Assembly (NCBI GenBank): GCA_000727475.1
Contig: KL647295.1
Location: forward strand, 1,760,843 to 1,824,842
Length of the DNA stretch: 64,000 nucleotides
Reading direction: 5' to 3'
Source of the DNA: Sarcocystis neurona
Lineage: Eukaryota; Apicomplexa; Conoidasida; Eucoccidiorida; Sarcocystidae
A program made the position numbers and the translations under genes. The notes beneath the pieces are model-generated. The model was given only the letters and a program-made list of their open reading frames with translations. It had not been told where the DNA came from and did no database searches. Below, one piece after another: positions 1 to 14,600 of this stretch; position 1 is the first letter of the stretch, and each line of letters starts with the position of its first letter.

Positions 1-2948
1 ATCTCCCAGAGGCAAAAGACATGCTATCTCCCCAGCCACCATGTTAATGGAAACATTAAGAGCGTTTCATGCAGAATCTATCGTGCGAAGGACCGCCGCC
101 GTACTATGGAGGGTTCAGCTTTTTTGTTTGGTCTCCCCAACATACATTCTGTGGCTGGAAATCCAAGTGCCGCAGCGTCGTCGAATTTTAAATGGCAGCA
201 ATCGTCTACCCGTACAGGAAGCACACTATTTGGATTAACACACGCGTGTATAGTCGGCCCGAAAAGCTCATATTGGCATACGCGTCCGCAGGTCATAGGA
301 GGCGAACCCTCCTGGATGTAGCTTTTACTGGTAGGGACTCCGAAATCAGCAGGTACGGAATCTGCAGCTTCTGCTGTTGCACGTATTACGTACAACTACA
401 CAACAACTTCAGGTTACGCATGTGCTACAAACTGTAAATGATTGAGAGGTATGTCAGCTTCTTCGACGTGCTTTGTTGGACTGTAGCACTTCGACTGTGT
501 ATCTATTCTCTGGGTGAGACCTGTAAGACTACACGGAAGTGCCAACGTATATAGCCATTATCAGCATTGCAGATGGTTTGATTGGATTTGTGGCCGTGTC
601 AACACGTGTGCGCTACGGTAACATCTTTGCTTCCGAGTGGCGCGTGCGTTACGCCAGGCCTTTCTTCCGTATGTCGCCTGATATTTATTTATAAAGCTCA
701 CAGGCGATCGAAGCATTTCCTGTTTGCTCCCTTGCTCGGGGATGTTTGAGAAACTCAGGGACCGGCGTAGTTCTTGTCTTCTCTTCGATACCCTCCCGTG
801 TTTCAGTTGGCTACACAACTAGAACGCGGGGAGCATGCCGGTGTTGTCGATTTTTTCCAGAGAGTCGCGCTAGGTCCTCGAAGGTTGCGCAGAATCGTAC
901 GATTGATTCTCTTGTGAGAGTGGCGCTACGTTCTGCTATGTAGGTTGCGCAGAATCCTGCGCGTCGTGTGTTTCAATTACCGCACGTCGGGTCGCCGACA
1001 TTGAGGTGATTCTAATCCGCGGTGTGTTCAAGCTTGTTGCGTCCCTTCCTTTTCCCCGGGGATAAGTGGTGTCCGTCAGATATTTTCGTTGTGCAGTTAT
1101 AGGAGGGGTATGTGTGGTCACCGCTCAGTCAGCAAAATTCTATTTTATTCCGTAGCTCCTTTAACGACGCTGGATAGTCATCCTTCACCGTAGTACCGCG
1201 ACAATGCTGTATAATCGCCTTGCCTCCTCTACTCCGCCTCTGAGTGAAAGCCGTTAAATTTCGCCCTCAAGTGTGCAAGTAATGTGGAGTTTTAGTCAGT
1301 GCTGACCTCTCATCAATACATTCGGTCGTCTTACGCACAACGCGGTGTTTACCTTGCATATGCATCACGCGGCGCTCTCACGCTCTCGAGACACGGGCGA
1401 GTTCGAAGCTGGATACCCGGTAACTACTGCCGCTGCGCTCGCATCCACTGCACCGTCGTGTGCATAAAACAACCACATCAAATAGTGTCTCTCTATCTTT
1501 CTTCATTTTAACAGATGGCTTTTCGGGAAGTCGGAACCTTCGCTGCGAACATCTAATGTGCATTTCCGCACACTTTATGACACGACCGTCGCCTACGTAC
1601 ATACACACAAACACACATACATATATTATGAGATCACTATATTATAATGTATTACGCCACGACTTATCGCAGGTATACCGTAAACAAAGAACTGCCGCCA
1701 CCAGGAGCCAGGATCTTCGAAAAGACACGCGAAGTCTGGCCATGCGACGATGCTGCGGAGGCCCTACTTGCCCTTTCGATTTCTCTTCTTGTATGCCTCT
1801 TCTCCTTTGTGTCCTCTCGAGCTTTCCAGGGGACGAGTGCTGAAACCGCCAGGGATATAGCGTATTTCTACATTCGCTCTCTCCATTCAAACAAATGGCG
1901 GCTGGTCCTGCCGCCACTGTAGCAAAAAGTGTTTGTCGTTTGGCGCGTGTGCAAATAGGTATATCTTCCCTAATCTGGATTTGCGAAGTCATCGGACCAG
2001 TCAATTAAATCTCTGTATCTCACATGAACGATACTGTTGTTTGGCCCCCTTATCCGGAAAGGGAAAACATGAGACTTAGTCAATTTCGCAGCCGTGTGTT
2101 CCATACAGGCCACGTTTGGAATGTGGGGAGATTACGTCCATTCTGAATTTCGGATCAGCGTTCGACAGTCGCCCTGGCCAACAACTTCGTGTCTCATACA
2201 CATACAGTGTGTTTGAAAGTAAATTCTAGACGTGTGTGTGTACGAGCGGGCATTTGTACCGCACGACCGTTCATCCACCTCAACACACGCACAACCAGGC
2301 ACACGCGCACACGCAGACGCACATATACATGTACACGTGTGTATGTATCTTTCTGGGAATCTGTGTGCCTTGTTCCAATTTTGTAAGCTGTGCGTGTTGA
2401 TGGGGACCCGTACATATTTTTGTGCATAGGTGGCTGCACGCGGATCAGCGCGAACGCTGTGGGATTGGCTCGCTGTTGTATGCGTCTGTCGTCGCCACGG
2501 TGTACGCATCGTAACTCTGTGCACCATCATAAGCCAGCCAATCTCCTTACACTACGCTGTTGTAACTAGACGTTTGAACCCATTCCAGGCACAGAGTGGA
2601 AAGTGACATGGGCCTTGAAAACGTTACGCTTTTAAAGCCATCAGGTCTGCTCTTGTGTCTGTCTACTGCTGAAGCTGCGCACGGGTTGGAAACACTCACT
2701 CATACCCCTTCCTCTTTTGTTTGATTCTGCCGAGTATTGCCCCCCACTCGGTCTCCTCTATATTATTCTTTGTGAACTGCATGGGTGTACCCGTCTGCGT
2801 CGACTGTCTGTCTTCGCCTGCCTACACGTGTGTACATTTTTGTGCATATACTATATACGTTTACGTACAATGGTATGGAGAGGTGACTGTGTACGCAGTG
2901 ACACATTCAGGTCCTCTTTTTAGGAGCGGGCGAGTCTCCTTTTTCGCA
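1..2948. other. Upstream region without a recognised gene
   Basis: Open frames here are short and overlap on both strands, as expected by chance; none carries a motif I recognise. The 15-base word AGGTTGCGCAGAATC occurs at 882 and again at 942, exactly 60 bases apart. From about 2270 to 2345 the sequence is rich in CACA and ACGC dinucleotides. The promoter and 5' UTR of the gene starting at 2949 probably lie near the right edge, but I see no element that fixes the transcription start. Confidence 0.5.
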
Positions 2949-3108
2949 ATGGCGCGTGACCCGCGACTCTCGCAGCTGTCCCCAACTGTGAGGTTCCTTG
3001 GCACTGCAGAGAACCAGCTGCAGCGAAGAAAAGGAGAACTTGAGCGCTACATAGTACGATTTTTGGCTGTGCACAGTCCCCCTGACCAGCTAAAGAGTGT
3101 AGTAGAAG
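2949..3108 (+). CDS. Exon 1 of the seven-exon gene
   Basis: The frame opens at an ATG preceded by CGCA and encodes 53 residues with no low-complexity sequence. It ends at GAAG|GTGAGT, a near-perfect donor in phase 1. The frame also runs upstream to 2721 without a stop, so a longer N terminus cannot be excluded. The upstream part reads like translated CA/TG-rich DNA. Confidence 0.55.
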
Positions 3109-6100
3109 GTGAGTGTTTTGTTTCTTCCGACACGCAAATGATGGTGAGATCCCAGCAGCGAAATCGAAAAGGTTCACCGGGGGCGAGGCAGCCAATAGCA
3201 GCGAGCGGGGAGGGAGGGCACGAAGATAAGGATAGGGGGCTGCACAAGTAAAGGGGAAGGAGCAGGGGCGAAACCGGACTAGGTGCAGAAGAAAAGAGAT
3301 TGGAATAGCTTTACAAGTACAGAAGCGAGACTGTTTGCGCAGTCGGTGACAGAACGGGGGTGACGTAGTAGTACATTCTTCGTCTACGTACACTGGAAGA
3401 CAACAACAGTGCCTAGGCAAGAGGCTGAAGAAGCACAGGAGAAACAAGAAAAGCCTCAGATGTTCAAAATATTGTTACACAACTTTGTTCGGATGGCGGA
3501 CGGCAGGCAGCGCACCCTGCATTGATCCAACGGAGAACCGTGTGCAGAAGGTAGTGAGAATGGAGGCGCACTCAGGAGGAGGAGGGGAAATGCAAAGTGA
3601 AGCGAGAGCTACAATCGCTGGCATCTGCAAAAAACAGTGCGAAATTTTGCAGCTATTGTGACGTAGAGGTGGACAGCAGAATGACCTGCAGAGCGGATCG
3701 GTTCACATGCACATGCGTGTATTTCTAATTCGATATGAGTATGGAGCTACACATGTATGTGTATGGCTCTGTATATGTGTGTACGTACGCAGTATACATG
3801 TGTTTGTCCCAAATCTGTATCTGTATCCAGATAGTGTGCATATAAACGTATCCTATGTGTGTGTGGGCACGAGTGGCGCCACTCCAGTTTCTCGTTTTTT
3901 TAAACGTTACCTGGCCTTCTGCTTGTGCACCTTTGGAAAGGTAGGCGTCGCCAATTAGCAAGAAATCAAGTCTGTTTATGTCTAGTATATATACGTATGT
4001 ATATTTGCTTTGATCTCTGTTATGGTGTTTATATATATATATATGTATACAAACTGCATTCCACGCATGTCAGTACCTTTTACGTATATGTATATATCAT
4101 ACGCAAAACCCATACGTACTGCATATATATGTGTGTGTGTGTGTAAAACGTGTGCAACACAGCACGTGCTACGTGCGTCCGGTCGCGCCTGCCGAAAACT
4201 AGATTTCTCTAGGAGCGTGTACATGAATTCACGTGTAACGTCGATACCGGTTCCGCCTTCCACGAGTCTCTGCTGTGCGGGACGTCCGATCTTCGGCCGG
4301 TGCCTGAATGTGGCACCCGCCACAGGACTTTTCTTCGAAGGGGGTGTGTCTTCTACCGGTGCCGCAGTCTTCGTCTCCGTACTTCGTCTTGAGAGAGCGC
4401 ATTAAGGCGCTGCCGCAGTGCCTGTGAGACCGACGGGCGCGTGCTGCGGACAGATGCGCGTGCTTCCCACGTTTTGGCTGCAGGCACCTGTGGACGGTCT
4501 TATCTGCGTCCCTTTGTGGGGTGAAGGTGTAAAGAGTAGAAGTGGGAGGCCATTTATTCGTCACTGCCTGCGCTTCTGGATCTGTTGTGTTCTCTTGTCA
4601 CGTATGTGTGCTTCTGTATAGCGATGCACGAATGCGTGTGTGCGGAAGTCCGTACTGACCTAGTTGTCTAACTACGGGTGCGTGCGTCTGAGCGCCGTGT
4701 GACATAACCGACCCTATTAGGATAACAGCGGCGACCCGAGCGAGGACTTCTGCTGCTATCACTGTGGAGGGACGGCTTGCTTGCTTCACTGCTGTACTCC
4801 TGTTGTAAACTAAAGGATGTCGGTACTCTTGTTACTACCCTACAGCCTTGTGTCTCGTCCCACGACTACATGTAATGCCCCCCGAGAATTGTGCAGACTA
4901 CGGAAACAGTGAAGCCACTGCTTCTTGCACCTTGCACTTCTGCTCGTCCTCACGCTCTCGCTCACGAGACTCTTTTTTGTGTCTGGCGATAACGTTTGGG
5001 TGATTCTCTTGGAGGGAGTGACGCACACGTCTCTTCGTTCATCAGGAGTACGCATGTCAGTCTCTATCCAAATCCACGTCCGCGTCCGCCTGTGTCTATT
5101 TCTCTCTCTCCGTCTGTCTCTACTGTCTCTCTGGTTGTTTTTGTATGTATTTCTCAGTCTTTCTGCATCTTTCTCATTGTGTGTGTCTCTGTCTCTATCC
5201 ATCTTCCTGTGTATTTTCCTATCGTGTTTTCCCGGTCAGTTTGTCTACCGACGATCTCTCTTTTTCTGTCTGTCTAGCTCTCTGTCGTGTTGCCTCTATC
5301 TCTCCCGTAAGCTCTCTCACTCTCTATGTATCTGTGTGTGTGGCTCAGTCTCTCTGTCCGTATCCGTCGCCCTATCTTTTTTCCACCAGTCTGGTTACTT
5401 TTTCCTCTGTGTATCTCGCAAAAATCTGTGCGTGTCTCCCTCCGTGTAGCTCGCTCTCTACGGATGTATCTGTGTATCCCTCTCTCTGTATTCGTGTGTT
5501 TGCCTCTCCGGCTCTGCACGCACACATATACGTAGAGGGCGCGTTAGAAATTTCTCTTTGGACGTGCGTGGTTTACTCGTTTCGCAGCGGGGAAAGACTG
5601 CTGGGTCTGTGCCTGTCTCCTTCGCCTGACCCTATACAACACACCCACAAATACGTATGTGGGTACGCCACGCAGCGAGTGTCTAGCTACGGGTCGACGT
5701 ACTCACGCAGTGCGGCTGCGTGAGCTCCCGCATTCTTTTGTTCTTCTTGAGACGAGTAGTCGTTGTTACACGTATACATGCTCGTAGCCTTTCTGTTGAA
5801 TATCCTACTCCTCCGAGGGAGCACCTCTATCCGGCAGGATGCCGAGCCGAAGGCGTGTCGGTACAGAGGCGGTGCCGTAGGCAGATTATCGTCTGTGTCT
5901 GTATCCGTACACGCCAAGGAAAACACGCGTCGGTGTGCGTCGCTATACATGTGCAGATGTTCCCACACGCTGTACGCGTTTGTGCATGCAACACGCGTGG
6001 AGGAGAGGCACGCAAGACCGTTTTACGTAGGCGCTAGTATGCTGTAGCAGGTTGACGTGCACCGAGGCGAAGTGTCTGTATCCGCACACGCGGATGCCAG

Positions 6101-8660
6101 CACAGCCCTGTCCATGAGAACATTTCAACATGTGCACAGAACGTGCGTGGGCGAACATGCGGAGAAGGGTACATGCACATGAGCTTGTACGCCTATATAC
6201 GCACGAAACCACCCACAAGTGTTGACGTGCGTGCAGCTGCGTACGTGCGGGACGGGGTTTCTGTTGCCGATCTCGCCTTCGTACAAGTGCGAAGTAGTGC
6301 GTTGCTGGTGCTCGAGGTAGACAGCAACACACAAAATGAAAAAGATACACACACACCCACACAGAGGGAGAAAGAGAGGGAGCGAGACACTCACGCAGAA
6401 ATCTATGTGCGTGAACGAGAGGAAGCAGACGCCTGCTGCGCAGTAACGTGCAGGCATACGGCAACGTCACTGGGGTACGCATTGGTGTCGGTTCACAAGG
6501 CACGTGGCCTGTACAAGCGGGTGTGTACTACGAGGGGGGGTTTATGGACGTTGTAGTAGTAGTGCACCGACCCGTGTCCCTCTAAAGTACACACATGTGT
6601 GTATGTGTGTATGTATAGGGACTTGCTCCTGGTGTATTCGGCAGACGGCCGTGTGTCGCGTTTGTGTACCCGTTTCCGCAGACTGCGAGTTACTTGCTGA
6701 AGATGAGACTCTGATGAACTTGCCTTTCATTGAGGAAGTTTGCGAAGCCGCACACGACGAATTGCTGTCGCTGCTTCCCTTTCTCCCCCCTGGCGACACC
6801 GAGAAGCCCCGGCAGGTAACGCAGGCGCCCGCGCGCGCCCGCCAGGCGCAGGTGATCGGACACGGCTCTCTCTTTTCTGCATGCTGGACCTGAGACACAC
6901 GCCTACGTAACTGCTGCTACGTGCATTTTTAGACCTGAACGTCCGAGGAGCTCCGGCTGTCGTAATTCAGACGGCACGGGTCTAGATGGAGCAGGCGCAC
7001 GCCCACGCGTGCAGCGCCACACCCGCGTCCCCGGCCAAGTCAAGCTGCACATGCGCGTACGCGTGCACGCATGTGAAGGACTACACTGCGCGAGTTTTCT
7101 GCATATCCGTATTGGTGCAGCACTTGACAAGACGCTACGGGAAGAGACAGACAGATATCCGTGTATATGAAGTGTATTACGTCGCTCGTATTTGCACTGC
7201 TGCGCATCAGCCATATCAGAGACATGTGTATCTCTATGTGTATACACATTGCTGAGTCGAACGTTATCACTTTCCGGCGCGAGCTGATTCACCTGCACGT
7301 GAGCAGTCACCCCCCGTCCAACGGATCACTCGACTTGATGCATGCACTACCTACACGAGAGACGCGCTGCTTGTGCGCTGTGTTCGTCGCGACTTGCCTC
7401 GTTGAATCCACGTTTCATCTTCGAATTCAGATTTTCTTCTCCGTACAGTCACACACATATACGTAACGTGCAAGACGCTACGCCTGTACACGTGTATCTA
7501 CTCACACCAGTATTCAGATATATACGACACATGCATGTATATGGCCCTATCTAATAGGGATATATTTGTATGCTGGATAGATACACTGCCGATTATATGT
7601 GAGAGTGTGGCGACACTCTGGAGTGCTTTTGAAGCTGTGCGGCGGGCGTCGAATGAACAGGGGGGCAAGCATCCGCAGCCTTGGTGCGGTTCGCGTCCAT
7701 ATGTACATACGGAAGAATTTCACCGGCGTGCATGCAGAACGGTACCGCGGACGACAGTAGACATGCAAGTGCGGAGGGCGTGGATGTATATTTTTTCTCG
7801 CGTCGCCAGGTGTATATTGGTTTGCGGGGGGAGCCCTAGGAGGGCGACACTATAACCGATGCGAGTGCAGGCAGGCTCTGTCGCACAGACGTTTATACGT
7901 GAACTGGAAGCCGAGGTTTCACACGCAACTCGCGTAGCTGTTGACGCTGCTGGAAAGTCTGTCTCTCTCTCTGCATGTGTTATAGATATGTAGAAACCCT
8001 GTGTGTAATCCATATATACGTATGGAGAGAGAGTAGAGGCGCAGATCTACTGAAAGCCTATGTGTATCGTGCATATACATATCTATGTGTATACGTACAT
8101 ATATATATATATAAGCGTCTATATATGTTTATACGTAAATACATGTATGTCTATTTGAGTTATCTGCATACATATATATATATATATATATGTACACTTA
8201 CGTAATAGTGTATGTATGTATTTATACGTAAATACATATATGTGCATTTGAGTTATCTGCAAAGCTTGTTGCAGCCAAATGTACACACGCAGTGGAGTGG
8301 CCTCTCGATTCATCTTGTATATTTCCCTGATGCGTCACCACAGCGGCCCGCACGAGTAGGAAGCAGCAGCTGCTCGGAGGCTCGTCTGCCGTTTCAGGAA
8401 TGGAACCCGCGAACTGTTTGTTGCTGTCGCATGAAGAAATGACCTGGTGCGTAGGGAAGGAGTGTGGAGTCCTTGCTCAAAGCGGCGGCAATTCTTCCAA
8501 GAGAAGTTAGCGCTGCAGTCTTCCCCAGAAGTTCGCGCTGCTGGTGCATGCAGCAGGCTGCACGCGACTTCCCCCGTACGCGCGGTGGGACCGCCAAGTG
8601 GGGATACGGCCCCTCGCCTACAGGCGCACCTACACGTGATTGACTCTCGTTGTGCGCATT

Positions 8661-8694
<34 letters not shown>

Positions 8695-11600
8695 CGCCCA
8701 CACGCACCCACGTGTGTGCATTACACGTACACACATAATAGAATGAATGTATCTGCGTATTTGTGGCTTTTTGCAGGAGATAATAGACGGTGCCCCGTGG
8801 GGAGGTGTCGCTGAGTCTGTGTGCGTGTGTGTGTACGTGTGACTGCTGCTGTGGGAGCCAGCTGATTTTTTGCAAGGAGGGCAAACGCGGTGCAAACGCA
8901 TATGTCTATCCCCCGCTCAAGCTGCTCTTGGTCGTCACGCACGCCGACTCGGTGAGCCCCCCCCCTTCACACCTCGTGTATCTGTTGTCTCTCGACGTTT
9001 TTCAACTCTGTCCCTTGTCCTCCCACATACAAATATGTACGTATATTCTCTCGCATGTATCTGTATATATCAGTCTTCTTCCGTATCTCTCCGTGAACAG
9101 ATCACTGTCCTGTATGTACGTATAGTGCTTCAGATATACGTGCGTACTTGTAGTTGTTCCTCCGTGTATATGTGTGACTCCCTTCTATCATACATGTGCG
9201 TGAACTCCTCCGTGCACCAAGACGTGTATCTCCCCTGCCATATACATATATGGAGATATGCGTCTTCTTTCCTGCGTACCGCGGGTGCGCCCTGCCGAGG
9301 TGCTTGCGTCTCTCGTGAGCTCTCGCTCTGTGTCTCAAACACGTATCCCTCTCTACCTCGCATGCTCTCCATAGACGCATACGTGTAATATGCACACGTT
9401 ATATCGACACGCTGCAACACGATATACGTACCATGCCAACACTGCGTATGTGTGCTGTTCCAGTACGTACACACTTCGTGCCCGTACATATATATATATA
9501 TATATAGGACGCCCATATATGTATAGAGAGTGCCCAGCGTATATATGTACACATATGTGTAGAATGCTTTGGATAGCTGTGAAGAGTCGTGCGTGGAGGC
9601 GCTCATGTCTACTCTGCATCTGCCGCTCCAGTTCCTCTTGCTCCCTCGGTTTCTCTTCATATTATATACAGGTGGGATGCATGTACCGGCGGAGGTCCCC
9701 CTCTCTCTTAACATATATACACGTATGTGTATGTGAAAATGTGTGTGCCGTTCTCGTATCGACTTTCGCGTATTTGTACGTATGAAACGTGTATACGCCA
9801 TTCTTCAGATCATTCCTTCTCATACATAATACATATATATGGAAATAAGTGTGTCGCCCCGACGTACATGTCTGTGTGTGTAAGTGCAGACGTGAGTTCC
9901 CTCCACATGTAACTGTGCGTGTGTGTAAGTACATACGTATATTCTCTGCATGTACGTCATATACGTCTTTGTGTATCTAATATATGTGTGCCGCCCCTAC
10001 GTGTATATATATAAGAGCTACATATATACACGCACTGTGTTCGTCTCTCTGTCTGCGCGTCTAGTATGTGTGCGCCGTTCCAGCGTCTATTCTCTCCGGT
10101 TTCTCTCTCTCGCTGTCTCTTCCTCTCTCCATCCTATGAATACGTACATATACCTGTAGAGTGGAAATGTACGTGGTAAATGAATTCCACTCGGCTCTTC
10201 CCTCTGCGCTTTCTATTTAAGTGCATCTTGGTTATATATGTCGGCGCTCCAGCAAATGTCTTCGTATATATTCAAGATTGTATACATATATATATACATC
10301 GATAGCGTGTATGTGTGTGTGTGTGTGTAGGAATCGTTGTAGTCTGGCTCAAGGAACTTCTCTTTCTCTGTATATGTGTGTGTGTGTATTCAAGATATAG
10401 ATGCGTCACTTCAATATCACTCTCTCTGTGTATATACATATGTACAGCCCTGCGGATCTGCTGTCAGGTGGCCAGCCTCCCGATGGCGACCAGATTCTCG
10501 TAGCGAGTCGCGCCTCGAAGAAACACCCGTCGCAATTCACGTAGATGTCTATGTGGAGAGCATTTACGTATGTACTTACACTCACGCACACAGACACACT
10601 TACATAACTTCTTTTCTCCCTATATATATCAATGCCCGTCCCAATTCACGTAGATATCTATACGGAGAGAATATACGTTTGTACTTACGCACAGAGACAC
10701 ACCTAAATAACTCCTCTCTCTGTCTCTCTCTACATATATATCATAAATGCCCGTTGCAGTTGACGTAGATATCTGTGTGACGAGAAGATACTCATGTGCT
10801 TACACTCACAGACACAGAAGCACGTACGTAACTCCTTTCTCTCTCTCTCTCTCTCTATATATATATGAATACCCGTCGCAGTTGACGTGGATATGTCTAT
10901 ATAGAGAATATACGTATGTCATTGCACACACACACACACACATACACACAAACACACATAACTCCTTTCTCTCTCTGTCTCTGCCTCTATACACATAAAC
11001 ACCCGTCTCAACTCGCGTAGATATCTGTATGGAGAGAATAGACGTCTGTACTTACACACGCACAGAGACACACTTACACAACTCTTTCTCTCTACATATA
11101 TATATATATATATGAATATGTGTACACATATGTAAAACGAAGAGCAGGTGCGGTAGCAGCGGAGCAGCACGGGGTAGGAGGTGCAGTAGCGGTAGTCGCA
11201 GCGGGAAGGGGTCTATGAAGGAAGTTTACAGCCATACACACACGTGCTTGGATGTTGATGTATACACACCTACTTGTAACTGTTTATTTGTATAGGTCCA
11301 CCTTCTTCTCCATCCTGCATGTACGTATGCCGGTGTCTTTCCCATCCGTATAAACGAGACCACTTTCTTGTGGGTCCGCACTTCCTGTTCGCACGCGTCC
11401 TTCCACACACTGACGCAAGGACGGCGCGCGGCTGTCGGTTGCCCTTTTGAAAGCCGTCGCACAGACAAGAGCAGTGAGGCTGGTGGGAGCCCTCTCTTTT
11501 GTACGAACGTCGTGGAGGTCTGTCTATTTGCGTCGCACACGTTTGTGGGACGCCAAGAGAAGATACACACCGATCTTGGCAGGTCGGCTCGCGTATATAT

Positions 11601-14600
11601 ATTCACATATATGTATGTGTACGTACATATGGATATATATGTGCACGGGTGCCTATATGCGTGGAGGTGGGTGAGTGTGTGTGCACAGACGAGAGGTAGA
11701 CAGTGGGGAGACACACGTGATACACATGACAGAGAGAGGGAGGGCGGCATATTTATTTTTGCAGCCAAGCGCGCAGCAGCATTCTGGGAAGAAGCGAGCA
11801 CATGGGGCCGCGCGTCGACGAATATGAGCCCAGCGCTGTTCAGACTCAAAGACGGAGAGAGCGGGCGACACACATACGTGCACACACAGACGCATATCCC
11901 ACAAAAATCACCTCCCCTCCGTCCCCTACCTCCGTCCTTCTCGGCTGCGACGGGCCGTGTTGCTGCTGCAGGCGTTGATTCACCCGCCCCAGCCGCTGTC
12001 TGCGTCCGAGTTCCCCGAAGCTCTTGAAGTCTACAGGTATACTTCTAATTTCAGTTTTCCTGTTCTCTAGTAGTAGGCGTCGTCTTCTCTCTCTTTTTTG
12101 TGCGCTCTTTTTCTCTAGGAGTACCACGGGAGCGCGCCGTCTGCCCCCTCTGCGACACAGTACACAGACCCCTCGCTCGATATGCTGTTGTCTTCTCTGT
12201 GTATCTGTGTGTGGTCGTGGGGCTGCGTAGACCCGTACGGGCGAGTTTATCTCCGTCTTTTCTTTCTTGTGTGTTGTGTAGCACTGTGGCCGTGTGGCTG
12301 CGCGTGTGTCTGTTGACGTCTATTTGTGTACAAAAGTCTGGCTAGCGCAGCTGGGCATACCCATAACGCGCACATGCGTGTGTATTTCGGCAGGTCTGCG
12401 TGAGTGTATATCAGTGGCCTAAAATACAAGTTTTAGAATGAAGAAGCGGGATAAAGGACCTCTCCGAACATTTCCATATATATATGTATATCTATCCGTA
12501 TGCCTGTATGTATTATGACATATATATTTCATGTGCAATATACTAGATACGTGTACCTACGTATGTCTTCATATATATATATATATATAATGCATGTATT
12601 TATAATATATACACATCTGTATATTATATGTAAATACTAGAGAACATTTGTATACGTGTATATACATATATGTATTAAACGACAACTTGTGTATACGTGT
12701 ATATATGAGGACGTCGCATGTAAGTTTATCGGTGTTGTCTGGCTTGAAGAACAAAAAGAAACTTGAACTGATATTTTATGTAGTTTCCGCCGGGCCTCGC
12801 ATACATCCACGTCGTGGACAGCGGAATACAACTCCATATATCTCTGTGTGAAGAAGTAGATATACTAGCACATACATACCCACGTCTGTACATCAAACAG
12901 TCATGCGCAGACGTCTATCTACACATATATAAATATACCCACGTATACGCGTATGGAACTATATGTACACCTACATACATACATGTGGATCCGCAGTAGT
13001 ACACTATATATATATATATGCATACACATATACATATATATATAGATAGATAGATAGATACGTACGTACGTACGTGCATACACAAATGCACAAATGCACG
13101 AATATAAGCGTATGCAGCGGAGGGCTTTCAGCGACATTCCCCTCCACCGTCGCATTTTATGGTTTTCTCTTGCCACGTCGTCTTTCTGTACTTCCTGTAT
13201 TCAACGTACGCATCTACGTGTACAGATATATATATATATATATATATATGTATACGCGTAAAAGTATACCTGTTTAACGCATATATCTATCTGTCCATCT
13301 ATCTACCTATAAATAGATTTACAGGTATCCATATATATATATATATATATGTGTACCTCCGTTTGCGGAGTAAACGTATATATATATATATATATATATG
13401 TATATTGTCGCGTTATGAGTTCGTATAGTGGTGTTTGAATGTGGGGACGTCGAGCAGTTCCCTTGCGGTTGAGAAGATTCCGACGTCGGCAGCAGTGCGG
13501 CCAAAGAAGTGGGTGGGTTCGGCCAATGTTCGTCCCTTCCGATGGTTTATTGTCCTCCTTCAGAAACTTTATTATCACGTGTCAGTACGCTTGCTGCCAT
13601 ACACACATATATATATATATATATATATATGCATGTCTCTCTTGTCTCTCTATATACTGGTACACACATATGCGTACGCTACTCACCTACATATATATAT
13701 ATGTATATATGTGTATCTGTCGACTTGTGAAGCATGTGAAATTTCTTTCACCTACTTGTCTTGTGAGAGGTACCCGTTTATATATATATATGTGCTTCTG
13801 AAGCATGTACACCCTCTTTTACCCGCATGCGTTGTGGTGGCTAGCTCTTCGTGTTCTCTTTCTTTCGCTTTCAAAGTTAGTCACAGAGAAAACAATGCTC
13901 GAATGAGTGCTGGTTGCTTGCGCCACACACATGTGTTTCCTTTCTTTTCGCTTACATGCGATCCACCACTGCTGCTACCTCGGGACCTCCCGCTCTCGGC
14001 CGGGGCCGTATCTCTCTATCTATTTATATACACGTGTGTATATATATATATATATATGTATACATGTATATCTGCGTATCCGTCCACACACAAGTACGTA
14101 TATATATGTATATATATACATATTTGGGTACGTGATTTGGCTAGCACGCGCTGTTGTGGGCAGTTGTATAGTGAAACGACGTGGAGGAGCGGCTCTCGAG
14201 AGGACGTGAACGTCGTTATTCTTCAGCGAGAGAGAATTGGGCGTTGTGCTTTTTCTGATCTGCGGAAATCGAAGTCAATATAACGCGTATATGGATGTAT
14301 ATACTTACACATACGTACGTGTGTGTATATACATATATATACACACACTCGTGTGTGGAGGAATGCTTACATATATATATATATATATGTACATATATGC
14401 GTACTTGTGGGAGTGTGTATGTACATATATATATATATATATATCATGTGTGCATGTATACATGCATAAACGCGTGTATACATATATATATATATATATA
14501 TTCTGTTGTGTATACCCGTGTAGACCGATGCTACGTGTGTAGCATTGTGTATGCACCTGAGTATTGGCTCTCTGAAAAGAGTTTGGTGACGGCTCGCGTC

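Noticed and set aside
4925..5723. Two overlapping plus-strand frames of 174 and 192 codons
   Set aside because: Explained by the degenerate TCTCTGT tract, which lacks A and hence stops in all plus frames.
8777..8820. Extra exon reading EIIDGAPWGGVAESV
   Set aside because: The acceptor is good, but the only donors are in GTGT-rich sequence and would leave an intron of about 58 bases before exon 3.
13435..14283. Plus-strand open frame of 282 codons
   Set aside because: It runs through several TA microsatellites and reads as Tyr/Ile runs; there is no splice logic and no motif.
14371..14501. Regularly spaced TA runs resembling a CRISPR-like array
   Set aside because: The repeats are simple dinucleotides, the spacers are also low-complexity, and the genome is eukaryotic.
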